A stretch of DNA of 64,000 bases from Psychrobacillus sp032154225 (GTDB lineage Bacteria > Bacillota > Bacilli > Bacillales_A > Planococcaceae), in NCBI RefSeq assembly GCF_032154225.1, contig NZ_JALDYF010000001.1, positions 620,001 to 684,000 on the forward strand, written 5' to 3'. The notes beneath the pieces are model-generated. The model saw only the letters and a list, made by a program, of their open reading frames with translations. It ran no database searches and was not told the DNA's origin. This document shows, one piece after another, positions 8,811 through 18,119 of this stretch. Made by a program: the position numbers and the translations under genes. How positions within the stretch are numbered: position 1 is the first letter of the stretch; every line of letters begins with the position of its first letter.

Positions 8811-9782
8811 TTATAACACCTCCCCAAATAGAACGATCATCGCTGCGATAAACCCAATTGCCCAAAATACTGTAACAATTTTCGTTTCGGACCAACCTGA
8901 AAGTTCGAAATGATGATGAATTGGACTCATTTTGAAAATACGCTTACCAGTCGTTTTAAAACTAATTACTTGTAAAATAACAGACAATGTTTCCATAACA
9001 AAAATAATTCCAACAAGTAGCAATAACAACTCTTGCTTCACAAGAATCGAAACCATTGCAAGCGCTCCACCTAATGCAAGAGAACCTGTGTCTCCCATGA
9101 ACACTTTTGCGGGGTTTTTATTGAACAATAAAAACCCTAAAAGTGCTCCGGCAACACTAAATGCAAAAATCGCAATATCCGTTTGTTCATAAGTAAGTGC
9201 TAGAACTCCAAATGTCGCAAACGTAACAGACGCTGTACCAGATACCAGACCATCTAAACCATCTGAAATATTAACCGCGTTGGAAAAACCAACTAGCCAA
9301 AAAATAAGAAACGCAATGTAAAATTGTCCCAAAGAAAATTCTACATTCGTAAATGGAATGGCAAGTGAAGTATCAAATGGCCCTAATTTCAATAAATAAT
9401 AAGCAATAACAGAAATAACAATTTGACCGATTAATTTTTGAATAGAAGTTAAGCCAAGATTTCTTTTCATCACAACTTTAATATAATCATCTAGAAATCC
9501 AATTAGCCCAAATCCAACTAATATAATGAGCAAGACGATGGACTGCGTCGTTAACTTGTCAAAATAAAACGAAATAGCTAATGTCGAAATGATGATTGAC
9601 GTTAAAAAGATGAGCCCACCCATCGTTGGTGTTCCTGCTTTTTTCTGATGTGACTGCGGACCTTCTTCTCGTATACTTTGACCAAATTTCATCCTCTTTA
9701 AATAAGGGATAACAATCGGGGCAAGAATAACAGATACAAGAAAGCTAAAAACAAGTGTAATAATCGTTGTAGATAATGTCAT
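8811..9782 (-). CDS. mraY: Phospho-MurNAc-pentapeptide translocase MraY
   Basis: MraY transfers phospho-MurNAc-pentapeptide to undecaprenyl phosphate, making lipid I on the inner membrane face. The 323-residue protein has about ten transmembrane helices. Catalytic landmarks are GFLDDYIKV (Asp98-Asp99), NAVNISDGLDGL (about 168-179) and the PIHHHFE motif (about 288-294). ATG 9782 follows AAGGAG. Bacillus has murE between spoVD and mraY; here only 47 bp separates the two, so murE is absent from the cluster. Confidence 0.97.
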   Translation of the reverse strand: MTLSTTIITLVFSFLVSVILAPIVIPYLKRMKFGQSIREEGPQSHQKKAGTPTMGGLIFLTSIIISTLAISFYFDKLTTQSIVLLIILVGFGLIGFLDDYIKVVMKRNLGLTSIQKLIGQIVISVIAYYLLKLGPFDTSLAIPFTNVEFSLGQFYIAFLIFWLVGFSNAVNISDGLDGLVSGTASVTFATFGVLALTYEQTDIAIFAFSVAGALLGFLLFNKNPAKVFMGDTGSLALGGALAMVSILVKQELLLLLVGIIFVMETLSVILQVISFKTTGKRIFKMSPIHHHFELSGWSETKIVTVFWAIGFIAAMIVLFGEVL

Positions 9783-9829
9783 AAAAAAATCTCCTTAAAT
9801 GCGTTCAACTATCAGTGAATGAACTATAG

Positions 9830-11731
9830 TTATTTATTTGTGTAAACATGAATTGTTCCGTCTATTGGGATAAGACTGTTTTCTTTTGGCAATTGAGATA
9901 AAATTTTCTCTCCATCTCCGTGCCAAACAATTTTAAACGGGTACATATACGTCGTAATTTCTTTTTTCTCCACTCCAACTAAGTTTGGAACTCGAACTTG
10001 CTCGATATCCCCCCAGCGATATTCTTTTTCTATTTGCTTTCCATCCGCTGTTATATTCAGGGAATCCTCCATTATTTGCCCAACAATTGGAGCTGCAATA
10101 ACTCCCCCAAATTGAGTAGCGTGTTTGGGATTATCAATCGCAACATAGACGATTAACTCTGGATTATCTGCTGGTGCAAAGCCAATAAATGAAACGATAT
10201 ATTCACCTTCCATATATCTTCCGTTTTGGACTTTTTGTGCCGTTCCAGTTTTCCCACCAATTCTCAGCTGATCTCTGTAAGCATTTCTACCAGACCCTAG
10301 GGCAACAACATGCTCCAAAGCGTCACGAACTTTCGCTGAAGTTTCTTCGCTAATAACTCGCCTCTTCATTTCTGGTTCAACACTAGACAAAATTTCATCT
10401 GTTTCTCCGTCTAAAATATTTTTCACGATGAAAGGCTTATACAAATATCCGCCGTTTATAGCAGCTGCAACCGCTTGCACTTGCTGTATAGGCGTAACAG
10501 ATATTCCCTGGCCAAATGAAGTCGTTGCATGCTCAACAGGACCATATCCTGCTTTACTAAATAGAATGCCCGTTGATTCTCCTGCCATCCCAGATCCCGT
10601 TGATTGTCCGAAACCAAAGTTCCGAATATACTCCGATAATTTATCTGGTCCAACTCTTCTGCCAAGCTCTATAAAACCAGGGTTACAAGAGTTTTGCACT
10701 ACTTCTAGAAAAGTTTGGTCGCCATGACCTGCTCTTTTCCAGCATCGAAGTTTAGCTCCTTCTACCATCGTATAACCAACATCATGAAAATGATTTTCTT
10801 CCAAATCAACTACATTTTCTTCTAATGCTGCGCTCAATGTAATAATTTTAAATGTCGATCCCGGCTCAAAATTCATCCAAACTGGCAAATTACGATTATA
10901 AATAGTAGAGTCAACCTCTTGATAGGCCGCTGGATCGAAATTTGGTGCAGAAGCTAACGCAAGAATTTCCCCTGTATTTGGGTTCATCACAATTGCCATA
11001 GCTTGCGTAGCTTCGTATTTCAACATAGCCTGAGATAGTTCTCTTTCAACTATCGATTGAATATTCATATCAATCGTTAGCTGTACATGATTGCCAGCTA
11101 CTCCATTTTTCCAACCATCATCTACATGCGGTAATGGTATACCTTTCGCATCTGTAAATAAACGGATAGCTGATGACACACCTTTTAAAGCAGAATTGTA
11201 TTGGTACTCAATACCCGCAAGACCGTCTGCATCATAACCAGTAAATCCGATTAACCTAGAAAGCATATTGCCATGTGGATAGTCTCTCACATAATCAACA
11301 CCGGTATATAAGCCTTTAATATTCTTGTTTTGAATTTGCGTGGCAAGTTCAGAAGTAATATTTTTTCCTGTTGGTGCAATTTTTATCAAATACTCTTTTT
11401 TGTTTAATTGATTAAACAATTTTTGTTTATCTGCTTCTAAAAGCGGCGCAAGTTGTTCTGCTACATTTGCTGGATCATCGTTTTGTGATGGCATATAGAA
11501 AAGTGTTGGCGAAAGTTTATTTCCTACAATTATTTCTCCATTACGATCTTCTATATTTCCGCGAAGGGATGCATAAGGTAATTCACGGTCCCAACTTTCT
11601 CTTGCTTTCTTTGTTAACTCATCAAATTGAAAAAACTGTAGCTGAACTAATTTCAAAATTACAAGCAAAAACAGCATTAATGTAATTAGCCAAACAGATC
11701 GCAGTCGCATTACTTGCTTTACTCGTGAAAT
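9830..11731 (-). CDS. spoVD: SpoVD, sporulation class B penicillin-binding protein
   Basis: SpoVD is the transpeptidase that partners SpoVE in spore cortex synthesis. The architecture is an N-terminal membrane anchor, a dimerisation domain, a transpeptidase domain and one C-terminal PASTA repeat. Counting from the ATG at 11710, the active site is STFK at 285-288, SCN at 341-343 and KTGT at 487-490. That ATG has no Shine-Dalgarno sequence. In frame seven codons earlier an ATT at 11731 lies 8 bases after AAAAGGGG, giving SRVKQVMRLRSVW, so I extend the call to a probable AUU start. Having a single PASTA repeat separates it from PbpB. Confidence 0.9.
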   Translation of the reverse strand: MSRVKQVMRLRSVWLITLMLFLLVILKLVQLQFFQFDELTKKARESWDRELPYASLRGNIEDRNGEIIVGNKLSPTLFYMPSQNDDPANVAEQLAPLLEADKQKLFNQLNKKEYLIKIAPTGKNITSELATQIQNKNIKGLYTGVDYVRDYPHGNMLSRLIGFTGYDADGLAGIEYQYNSALKGVSSAIRLFTDAKGIPLPHVDDGWKNGVAGNHVQLTIDMNIQSIVERELSQAMLKYEATQAMAIVMNPNTGEILALASAPNFDPAAYQEVDSTIYNRNLPVWMNFEPGSTFKIITLSAALEENVVDLEENHFHDVGYTMVEGAKLRCWKRAGHGDQTFLEVVQNSCNPGFIELGRRVGPDKLSEYIRNFGFGQSTGSGMAGESTGILFSKAGYGPVEHATTSFGQGISVTPIQQVQAVAAAINGGYLYKPFIVKNILDGETDEILSSVEPEMKRRVISEETSAKVRDALEHVVALGSGRNAYRDQLRIGGKTGTAQKVQNGRYMEGEYIVSFIGFAPADNPELIVYVAIDNPKHATQFGGVIAAPIVGQIMEDSLNITADGKQIEKEYRWGDIEQVRVPNLVGVEKKEITTYMYPFKIVWHGDGEKILSQLPKENSLIPIDGTIHVYTNK

Positions 11732-11799
11732 TGCATTTTCCCCTTTTATGCTTTTTAGATAACTTATGAAACGGGGACACTAACTATTCTATTACCCTC

Positions 11800-14001
11800 T
11801 TAATCTTGTGGAACTGTTTCTGCCTCTTCTTCTATTTTAGGAACAATAGCTGTTTCTTTCGGTGTAGCTAACTGAACGACAATAGGTGATGTATCTGAAA
11901 CAATTGACCCTGCTGTTAAACTTTGACTCGTAACAAATCCTTCACCAACAATTTCTATTGGTACATTCGATAATGTTTTATAGAGCATTAAGTTTCGTTT
12001 TGACCAGCCAGTGAAGTTTGGCAGTTGAATTTCTCCCTGCCCTTTTAAAAACACTGTCCCACGAGCAACCACCTTAGTACCTGCTGTTGGGAATTGTTCT
12101 ACTACATTTTCTGCCTGTCCAATTATAACAGTTTTTAATCCCTGTGACTCTAGTAAACTCTGACTTTCTATTAGATTTTCGCCGACAACATTTGGCATTT
12201 CTATCGGGTTTTCTAGTTCTACATTTTCAGGTTTAATATTTAAATATTTCAAACTGTTTTCTGTCACCGAATTAAATATTTCAGAAACAGCATCTGCTCC
12301 TACTTCTGTCAATTTTAAATCCGGCTTATGAACAGCAACAAAAACGACTAATTGTGGATCTTCAACTGGAGCCATCCCTAAGAAAGAATATAAAAACAAA
12401 TTTCTCCCCCAGTAATAACCACCACCTGGTTTAGCTATTTGGGCCGTACCCGTTTTTCCAGCGGACGTATATCCATTTAACTTAAAACGTTTAGCAGTTC
12501 CATGTTCAGAAGTGACAGTACTCGCCAAAATTTCCTTTACTTGATCAGCAGTTTTTGCAGAAATAGGTGATTGTTTCTCCTCAGGAACATGATCATTTAC
12601 AATTTCGCCCGTATTAGGATTCACAATTTTATCTATTACGTAAGGCTTCATCATAACACCTTTATTTGCAATAGCAGTAACCCCTTGGATAAGTTGAATA
12701 GGTGTTACAGTTGATCCTTGCCCGTACGTAGTTGTTAATCTATTAACAGGATATCGATCGTTGATAATTCCTGGTGTTTCATGTGGTAAATCTATACCCG
12801 TTTTTTCACCAAACCCAAACAGTTTCGTGTATTCGATAAATGTTGTATCTCCAATTCGATTCAATAAGTATGCCATCGATACGTTGGAAGAACGCTGGAA
12901 CCCTTCCAAAAAGGAAATCGTTCCCCAACCACCAACAGTTGCATCATTAATCGTTCGGTCATATAAAGTATAAGAACCCGACTTATACGTGTCATTTGGA
13001 TTCCATTTTCCTTCTTCAATCGCAGCTGCTAAAGTAAATATTTTGAAGGTAGAACCAGGTTCTATCGTATTTTCTACAACCTCATTTAGCCAGTTTGTAG
13101 TCAAACCTTCTCTTGTATTCGGATTGAACGTTGGTCTTTGAGACATCGCTAATATTTCACCTGTTTTAGGATTCGCAACAACGGCAGTTATTTGTTCCGG
13201 ATTATACTTTTCTTCTGCTCTTGTTAACGCATCATCTAAAAAGTTTTGGATTGTTTTATCGATTGTTAAGTAAATATCATTTCCATCCTGAGCTTCCGTT
13301 ACCATTTTTTCAGCATTTGGCAATAAAAAGCCTTTAGTATCCCCTTTAAATTCTACTTTTCCAGGTGTACCAGTTAGCTCCTCATCGTAAATATATTCCA
13401 ATCCCATTTTCCCTACTGAAATTGCTTTCCCATCTTCTTGTTCTTCTTTTAAAGCAAAACCAATTAGATGGGAAGCAAAGCTCCCATTAGGATAGATTCG
13501 CTTAAGATCTTGAAAAAATATAATGCCTGGCAAATTCAGTGCTTTAATTTCATTCATTGTTTGATGACTTATATCTCTTCCTGCTTTACCAAACTCTACT
13601 TGATATTTTCCTGCTTTAATCTTTTCATTGAGTAAATCTTCTATTTCTTGCTCTGGCATATCCAAATATGGCGCAAGAGCTTGTGCCGTTTTCCGGGAAT
13701 CTACTACATGTCGTGGAGTTTTAATATCTGGCGTCGCATCTGGGCTAATTACGGCAATTAGTTTATAGCTTAATGTATCTTCCGCTATCGTTTCCCCATT
13801 GCGGTCGAGAATTTTTCCTCTACTCGCTTGTAAAGTTTGTACTCTACTATACTTCGAATCTGCTTTTACTAATAATTCTTGTCCTTCTGCTGTTCCTGTC
13901 ACTTGAATAAATACAAAGCGCCCGAGTAATACAAAAAAGAGCCCTCCATATACCAAAAACATTAGAAAGGCTCCCCACTGAAAACGAAATTTTTTATTCA
14001 T
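11800..14001 (-). CDS. pbpB: Penicillin-binding protein 2B (division transpeptidase)
   Basis: PBP2B is the essential septal transpeptidase that works with FtsW, FtsL and DivIB. The 733 residues contain an N-terminal anchor (about 10-34), a pedestal domain, and a transpeptidase domain with STFK at 317-320, SSN at 371-373 and KTGT at 516-519. Two C-terminal PASTA domains follow (about 590-720). A Glu-rich tail ends the protein. Its ATG overlaps the ftsL stop in an ATGA arrangement, so translation is probably coupled. It precedes spoVD, the sporulation paralogue. Confidence 0.97.
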   Translation of the reverse strand: MNKKFRFQWGAFLMFLVYGGLFFVLLGRFVFIQVTGTAEGQELLVKADSKYSRVQTLQASRGKILDRNGETIAEDTLSYKLIAVISPDATPDIKTPRHVVDSRKTAQALAPYLDMPEQEIEDLLNEKIKAGKYQVEFGKAGRDISHQTMNEIKALNLPGIIFFQDLKRIYPNGSFASHLIGFALKEEQEDGKAISVGKMGLEYIYDEELTGTPGKVEFKGDTKGFLLPNAEKMVTEAQDGNDIYLTIDKTIQNFLDDALTRAEEKYNPEQITAVVANPKTGEILAMSQRPTFNPNTREGLTTNWLNEVVENTIEPGSTFKIFTLAAAIEEGKWNPNDTYKSGSYTLYDRTINDATVGGWGTISFLEGFQRSSNVSMAYLLNRIGDTTFIEYTKLFGFGEKTGIDLPHETPGIINDRYPVNRLTTTYGQGSTVTPIQLIQGVTAIANKGVMMKPYVIDKIVNPNTGEIVNDHVPEEKQSPISAKTADQVKEILASTVTSEHGTAKRFKLNGYTSAGKTGTAQIAKPGGGYYWGRNLFLYSFLGMAPVEDPQLVVFVAVHKPDLKLTEVGADAVSEIFNSVTENSLKYLNIKPENVELENPIEMPNVVGENLIESQSLLESQGLKTVIIGQAENVVEQFPTAGTKVVARGTVFLKGQGEIQLPNFTGWSKRNLMLYKTLSNVPIEIVGEGFVTSQSLTAGSIVSDTSPIVVQLATPKETAIVPKIEEEAETVPQD

Positions 14002-14366
14002 TGTCCAGGCACTACCTTTACGTTTTGCTCATTCAGTGTTAAACCGAGCTCCTCCGCCTTTTTCCAAATGCGCTCATAGCTAGATAATTCACTTACTTGT
14101 ATGGACAAGTCTGTATTCTCTTTTGATGTTAGATCGATTTGTTTTTCGAGCCCAGTAACTTCCGTACTCACTGCCCTAATATCCGCTTGAACTTGGATTA
14201 CTAGGACGGAAAGTATCGTAACAACAGAAAGCATAGCAACTAATAATATTTTTTCGCCCTTTGATAATATCTTTTTTACTTGTTTTGGCTGTTTCTTAAT
14301 TTGTGGTTGTTCAGGAAAAGAAGGACGAGTTATGTATGTTTGTGACTGATGATTGCGCAACGCCAT
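13998..14366 (-). CDS. ftsL: Cell division protein FtsL
   Basis: FtsL is a small bitopic protein that forms a coiled coil with DivIC and activates the septal synthase. The 122 residues comprise a basic cytoplasmic tail (KKQPKQVKKILSKGEK), one transmembrane helix at about 40-60 and an extracellular coiled coil at about 65-105 containing VSTEVTGLEKQIDLTSKENTDL-type heptads. ATG 14366 directly abuts the rsmH stop codon and AAGGGAAG lies upstream. Sequence conservation in the family is low, so identification rests on topology and position between rsmH and pbpB. Confidence 0.92.
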   Translation of the reverse strand: MALRNHQSQTYITRPSFPEQPQIKKQPKQVKKILSKGEKILLVAMLSVVTILSVLVIQVQADIRAVSTEVTGLEKQIDLTSKENTDLSIQVSELSSYERIWKKAEELGLTLNEQNVKVVPGQ

Positions 14367-15317
14367 TTAAACACTTCCCTTTTCAGTTAATTTTTCCACA
14401 ATTCTTAGTTTTGCCGAACGAGAACGATTATTTTGTTCTAGTTCTTCTTCCGATGGCAATATCGGCTTTCGTGTAACAAGTTTTAACATTGGCTCCATAC
14501 CGGCAGGAATCACTGGTAAATTTGGAGGTAAATTAGGCAAAGATGATGCTTCTTTAAAAATTGTTTTTGTTAATCTATCTTCTAGTGAATGGAATGTAAT
14601 AACACTTACTCTTCCACCTACATTAATCACTTTTAGTGCATCTTCCAATGAATCTTCTGCAGCACCTAATTCATCGTTTACTGCAATTCGAATTGCTTGG
14701 AAAATCCTTTTAGCAGGATGTCCACCTGTTCGTCTAGCAGCAGCGGGAATACCTGCTTTTATCAACTCGACTAATTGGAATGTTGTTTCTACTGGTGCTA
14801 TTTCTCTTGCTTGCTCAATTTTCCTAGCAACTTGCTTAGAAAACTTTTCTTCTCCATAACGGAAAAAGATTTTCACAAGTTTTTCATACGGCCAATCATT
14901 CACAACATGGTATGCTGTCAATTCACTTGTTTGGTCCATTCTCATATCAAGTGGAGCGTCGTAGTTATAACTGAAACCACGTTCTGGTGTGTCTAGTTGC
15001 GGAGAAGACACGCCTAAGTCGTATAAAACACCATCCACTTTTTCAATTCCAAGATTGGATAATTCTTCTTTTAAATCGCGAAAATTCGCATGTACAAAAG
15101 TAACTCTATTTAAATAAGGAGCAAGCCTTACTTTAGCATTTTCAATAGCGGTCATATCTTGGTCAAAACAGATTAATCTGCCTTGATCATTTAATTGTTG
15201 AACTAAGTATTCACTATGCCCTGCACCCCCAAGTGTGCAGTCTACATAAATACCATCTGGACGAACGGCAAGTCCATCTACCGTTTCCTTTAGTAATACA
15301 GTTGTATGATGAAACAA
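14367..15317 (-). CDS. rsmH: 16S rRNA m4C1402 methyltransferase RsmH (MraW)
   Basis: RsmH N4-methylates C1402 in the decoding centre of 16S rRNA, using S-adenosylmethionine. The motifs YVDCTLGGAGHS (SAM binding), GVLYDLGVSSPQLD and RVSVITFHSLEDR are characteristic. I choose TTG 15317 (FHHTTVLLKETVDGL, 316 residues) because AGGAGG lies 7 bases upstream and the family begins at this point; the longer frame from 15368 would include that Shine-Dalgarno sequence. It lies 34 bp after mraZ and joins ftsL without a gap. Confidence 0.95.
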   Translation of the reverse strand: MFHHTTVLLKETVDGLAVRPDGIYVDCTLGGAGHSEYLVQQLNDQGRLICFDQDMTAIENAKVRLAPYLNRVTFVHANFRDLKEELSNLGIEKVDGVLYDLGVSSPQLDTPERGFSYNYDAPLDMRMDQTSELTAYHVVNDWPYEKLVKIFFRYGEEKFSKQVARKIEQAREIAPVETTFQLVELIKAGIPAAARRTGGHPAKRIFQAIRIAVNDELGAAEDSLEDALKVINVGGRVSVITFHSLEDRLTKTIFKEASSLPNLPPNLPVIPAGMEPMLKLVTRKPILPSEEELEQNNRSRSAKLRIVEKLTEKGSV

Positions 15318-15351
15318 ACCTTTTCCTCCTCTTACTTCAGCTACGTTTAAT

Positions 15352-15783
15352 TTATATATCAAAGCCAATCATATTTTCTGCAATTTCATTGAAAGAATCC
15401 TCAGACTCATCAAAGTAGTTTTCCCAAGCATCTTTCGCCCAAATTTCTAAGCGATTAGATACTCCAAGTACGACACATTCCTTGTCCATCTTTGCATAAC
15501 TGCGCAAATTGCTTGGAATATTAATCCGTCCTTGTTTATCAATTTCAACCTCTGTCGCACCAGAAAAGAAAAATCGAGTAAATGCTCGAGCATCCTTTTT
15601 AGTTACGGGAAGTTCTTTTAATTTTTCTTCGAGTTTTCGCCATTCATTCATAGGATAACCAAATAAGCAATTATCAAGACCGCGTGTTAAAACAAAACAG
15701 TCATCTAAATACTCACGAAATTTTGAAGGTATGATTAACCGGCCTTTCGTGTCAACACTATGTTGATATTCGCCCATGAACAT
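15352..15783 (-). CDS. mraZ: Transcriptional regulator MraZ
   Basis: MraZ is an AbrB-fold DNA-binding protein that controls the division cluster by binding repeats upstream of its own gene. Two SpoVT/AbrB-like halves are visible: FMGEYQHSVDTKGRLIIPSKFRE near the start and ATEVEIDKQGRINIPSNLR near residue 75-95. Start ATG 15783 (MFMGEY, 143 residues) has GGGGTGA upstream; the GTG three codons earlier is part of that site. A matching operator is visible at 15815-15838, so autoregulation is likely. Confidence 0.96.
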   Translation of the reverse strand: MFMGEYQHSVDTKGRLIIPSKFREYLDDCFVLTRGLDNCLFGYPMNEWRKLEEKLKELPVTKKDARAFTRFFFSGATEVEIDKQGRINIPSNLRSYAKMDKECVVLGVSNRLEIWAKDAWENYFDESEDSFNEIAENMIGFDI

Positions 15784-15814
15784 GCTATTCACCCCACTTT
15801 ATGAGATTAACATA

Positions 15815-15838
15815 CCACATCCCCCCACTTTCCTCCAC
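15815..15838 (-). promoter_or_regulatory. MraZ operator: three GTGG repeats at 10-bp spacing
   Basis: On the minus strand upstream of mraZ three GTGG motifs start at 15838, 15828 and 15818, exactly 10 bp apart (TGTGGAGGAA, AGTGGGGGGA, TGTGGTATGT). Direct GTGG/TGGGG repeats with one-turn spacing are the known target of MraZ. A fourth, less regular copy overlaps the ribosome-binding site at 15797-15794. Confidence 0.75.
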
Positions 15839-15992
15839 ATATTTCTTAAAAATAAGTCTTTAATTTTTCAAAATGCGAAAATAGTACTTGTTGAGATGTT
15901 TTTCATACAGTAATATCAACCGTTACCCGAGCATATAGTCTTGAAATTATCGTCTAAGAATAACTTTTCATGTTTTTTATTAAAAAACGCAC

Positions 15993-16021
15993 AAAAAAGC
16001 CTCCACATTATATATGGAGGC
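15993..16021 (-). terminator. Terminator of the panE-bshC unit
   Basis: Minus-strand stem GCCTCCA/TGTGGAGGC with a TATATAA loop and a TTTTTT tail, 8 bases after the bshC stop. Confidence 0.85.
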
Positions 16022-16028
16022 AAAGATT

Positions 16029-17657
16029 TTACACTAAAACGACATGATGTTTACCATTAAACTCATATGGAATATCTAAAAGCTCTTTTATAAAGCTAGG
16101 CCCGATTTCATTCAACAGCTGCATTGGCGAATAAACTCGCTCTTGCAAACCGCCATTCGGAACTAACTCCATTGTGATTCGATCATAACGATGAATAGAA
16201 GCATCTAGCTTTCCAAGGAAGGTATCTTCAATTGCATGTTCGAGAAAATTCAACTGCTTTTCATGAATGCGTAAATTTTTCTCGACTACCAAAGATAACT
16301 TTAACTCTTCATCTTGCAACAATTCATTCAGCTGCTCGTATTTAGACGCTAACTCTTGTTTAATCGTATGAATAAGCTGAGGAACTTTTACATTTCTATG
16401 TTCATTAATATATTGAAGTTTGGCAGCATCGACTGTGCCATCCCATGTATCCGGTACGCCAAACGAAAACTTCTCTAGCAACGATTGTGTTTTTGCATTC
16501 ACAACCGTGACACTCAATCGTGGCATGATGACAGGCATTTTCATTTGGAACAGTTCGAACGCAGGTTTTAAGATTCCCCAGTAAGCAATTTCACCAGGCC
16601 CACCTATAAAGCTCAGAACCGGAAAAACCATTTCTTGCATAAGTGGTCTAGAAACAACGTTATTGCTTAATTTTTCTGGGTGATTTACAGCAATATTTAG
16701 CAGTTCCTCTTCCGAAAAAGAAATCCCTTTAGATTCATGTACAAACAGCCCATCTATTCTTTCCAATAAAAAGCGTTCCCCATCTTCTACGTAAAATAAA
16801 TGAGCTGCACTTTCTTTTGTTTGAATTGGAGTACCATAGCCCGCCTGATCAAAAGTAGCTTCTTTATCGAAAACGACTTTTGCTAGCTCCGAAGATTGTT
16901 TAATAATGCTTTGGAAATAATCGCTTTCTAAATTTCTTAAAGGCTTATATGCTGCGTCAATCAAAAGTAACCCTTCTTCTTGAAAAAGATCATTCATGAG
17001 AGCTGTAAAGAAATCTGTATACGTTAAGTTCTTTTCAAGTAACCCGTTCACTTTATGGAAAAGTTCTTTTGTATAAAGTGTCTCTGGCAAGCTTTGGAAT
17101 ACTTCGTCCAAATAAGCTTTCAATACATCTTTATTTAAAGCAGTTTCAGATGCGATTTTTTTCACTCTTGATACTTCTGGATAAACATGTTTTTGAAGCT
17201 TTCTTCCACGTTCTATGTAAACATGATTTATTTCATCAATATCATGATCTTCTCCCGCAATCCAAAAGACAGGAATTACTGGCACGCCTAATTTTTCTCT
17301 TTGTTGCTTCGCCAATACTACAACGGAAATTGCTTTATGAATGGAATACATTGGCCCAGTTAAAATACCAGCCTGTTGCCCACCAATAACAACAACTCCA
17401 TCTTTCTTCAGTTCCTCTAAATGCACGTTACTTTTTTGAGAAATACCGAACTGACTCATATAACTAGTAATTACATCAACAAGTTCCGCTCTTTTATGTT
17501 TGCTAAAATCAGTTTCCTGAAGTCGACTATTTAATGCCTTTTGATCCCATTCATAATGAAAGAAAGAAGATAGGCTACATGTATCTTCCAAATATTTTTT
17601 ATAAAATGCAGAAGCAAATGGTTGTGTGTGTTGCTCTAATCGCACGATTTTCTCCAC
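16029..17657 (-). CDS. bshC: BshC, cysteine-adding enzyme of bacillithiol synthesis
   Basis: BshC (YllA) is the putative ligase that adds cysteine to glucosaminyl malate in the last step of bacillithiol synthesis. The 542-residue length fits the family. Conserved blocks include VVVIGGQQAGILTGPMYSIHKAIS (about 90-112), PVFWIAGEDHDIDEINHVYI and VLSFIGGPGEIAYWG. The C-terminal part is rich in charged helices, as expected for the family's coiled-coil dimer region. It is followed by a terminator and separates panE from mraZ, as in B. subtilis. Confidence 0.95.
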   Translation of the reverse strand: MEKIVRLEQHTQPFASAFYKKYLEDTCSLSSFFHYEWDQKALNSRLQETDFSKHKRAELVDVITSYMSQFGISQKSNVHLEELKKDGVVVIGGQQAGILTGPMYSIHKAISVVVLAKQQREKLGVPVIPVFWIAGEDHDIDEINHVYIERGRKLQKHVYPEVSRVKKIASETALNKDVLKAYLDEVFQSLPETLYTKELFHKVNGLLEKNLTYTDFFTALMNDLFQEEGLLLIDAAYKPLRNLESDYFQSIIKQSSELAKVVFDKEATFDQAGYGTPIQTKESAAHLFYVEDGERFLLERIDGLFVHESKGISFSEEELLNIAVNHPEKLSNNVVSRPLMQEMVFPVLSFIGGPGEIAYWGILKPAFELFQMKMPVIMPRLSVTVVNAKTQSLLEKFSFGVPDTWDGTVDAAKLQYINEHRNVKVPQLIHTIKQELASKYEQLNELLQDEELKLSLVVEKNLRIHEKQLNFLEHAIEDTFLGKLDASIHRYDRITMELVPNGGLQERVYSPMQLLNEIGPSFIKELLDIPYEFNGKHHVVLV

Positions 17658-17735
17658 CTCTTACTATCAGTTAAGTTCTTAATTAGATTAAATACTTAAA
17701 GAGTATATCACTCCATAAGGCATAGTTAAAAATTA

Positions 17736-18119
17736 TTAGCTTATATACGCTAATACATATCGGATAACTCCTATTATCCAAATAACTATATAGAATAAGC
17801 ATAATAATAAAAATAAAAACCTCCATATTCTCCGAAGAAGAGGCATCACTTCAATTTCTTTTTCGTTTCTCCACTCCAAATAAGTCAGAAGCGTAGCTAT
17901 TAGCAACGCAATCATGATTAATAACAACACGATATTTTTTGAAAATACAATAGAAAAAGCATTAGAAACGGAAAAAAAGAGTAATAAAGTCGTCACGTCT
18001 GCCGCTAATCCAAACGCTTTTTTTCTTTTGAGAAAAAATTTAGCGCCGATAAACGTTAATATAAATAAAAGCACTGGATATAATATAAATACAGATAATA
18101 GCTTAGTAATTCTGGTCAC
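17736..18119 (-). CDS. DUF3397-like membrane protein
   Basis: A 127-residue, very hydrophobic protein with four predicted membrane helices (about 8-26, 40-60, 62-79 and 98-122) joined by short basic loops (KRKKAF, WRNEKE). Its composition and place between panE and bshC match the DUF3397 family of Bacillales, for which no function is known. The start is GTG 18119, which overlaps the end of panE by 17 bases; the ribosome site is weak, so translation may depend on coupling. Topology is clear; family assignment is from context and general resemblance. Confidence 0.65.
   Translation of the reverse strand: MTRITKLLSVFILYPVLLFILTFIGAKFFLKRKKAFGLAADVTTLLLFFSVSNAFSIVFSKNIVLLLIMIALLIATLLTYLEWRNEKEIEVMPLLRRIWRFLFLLLCLFYIVIWIIGVIRYVLAYIS

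Noticed and set aside
5524..16028. tRNA, rRNA or riboswitch within the division cluster
   Set aside because: Gaps are too short and no cloverleaf, T-box or riboswitch core was seen; the same holds for the rest of the window.
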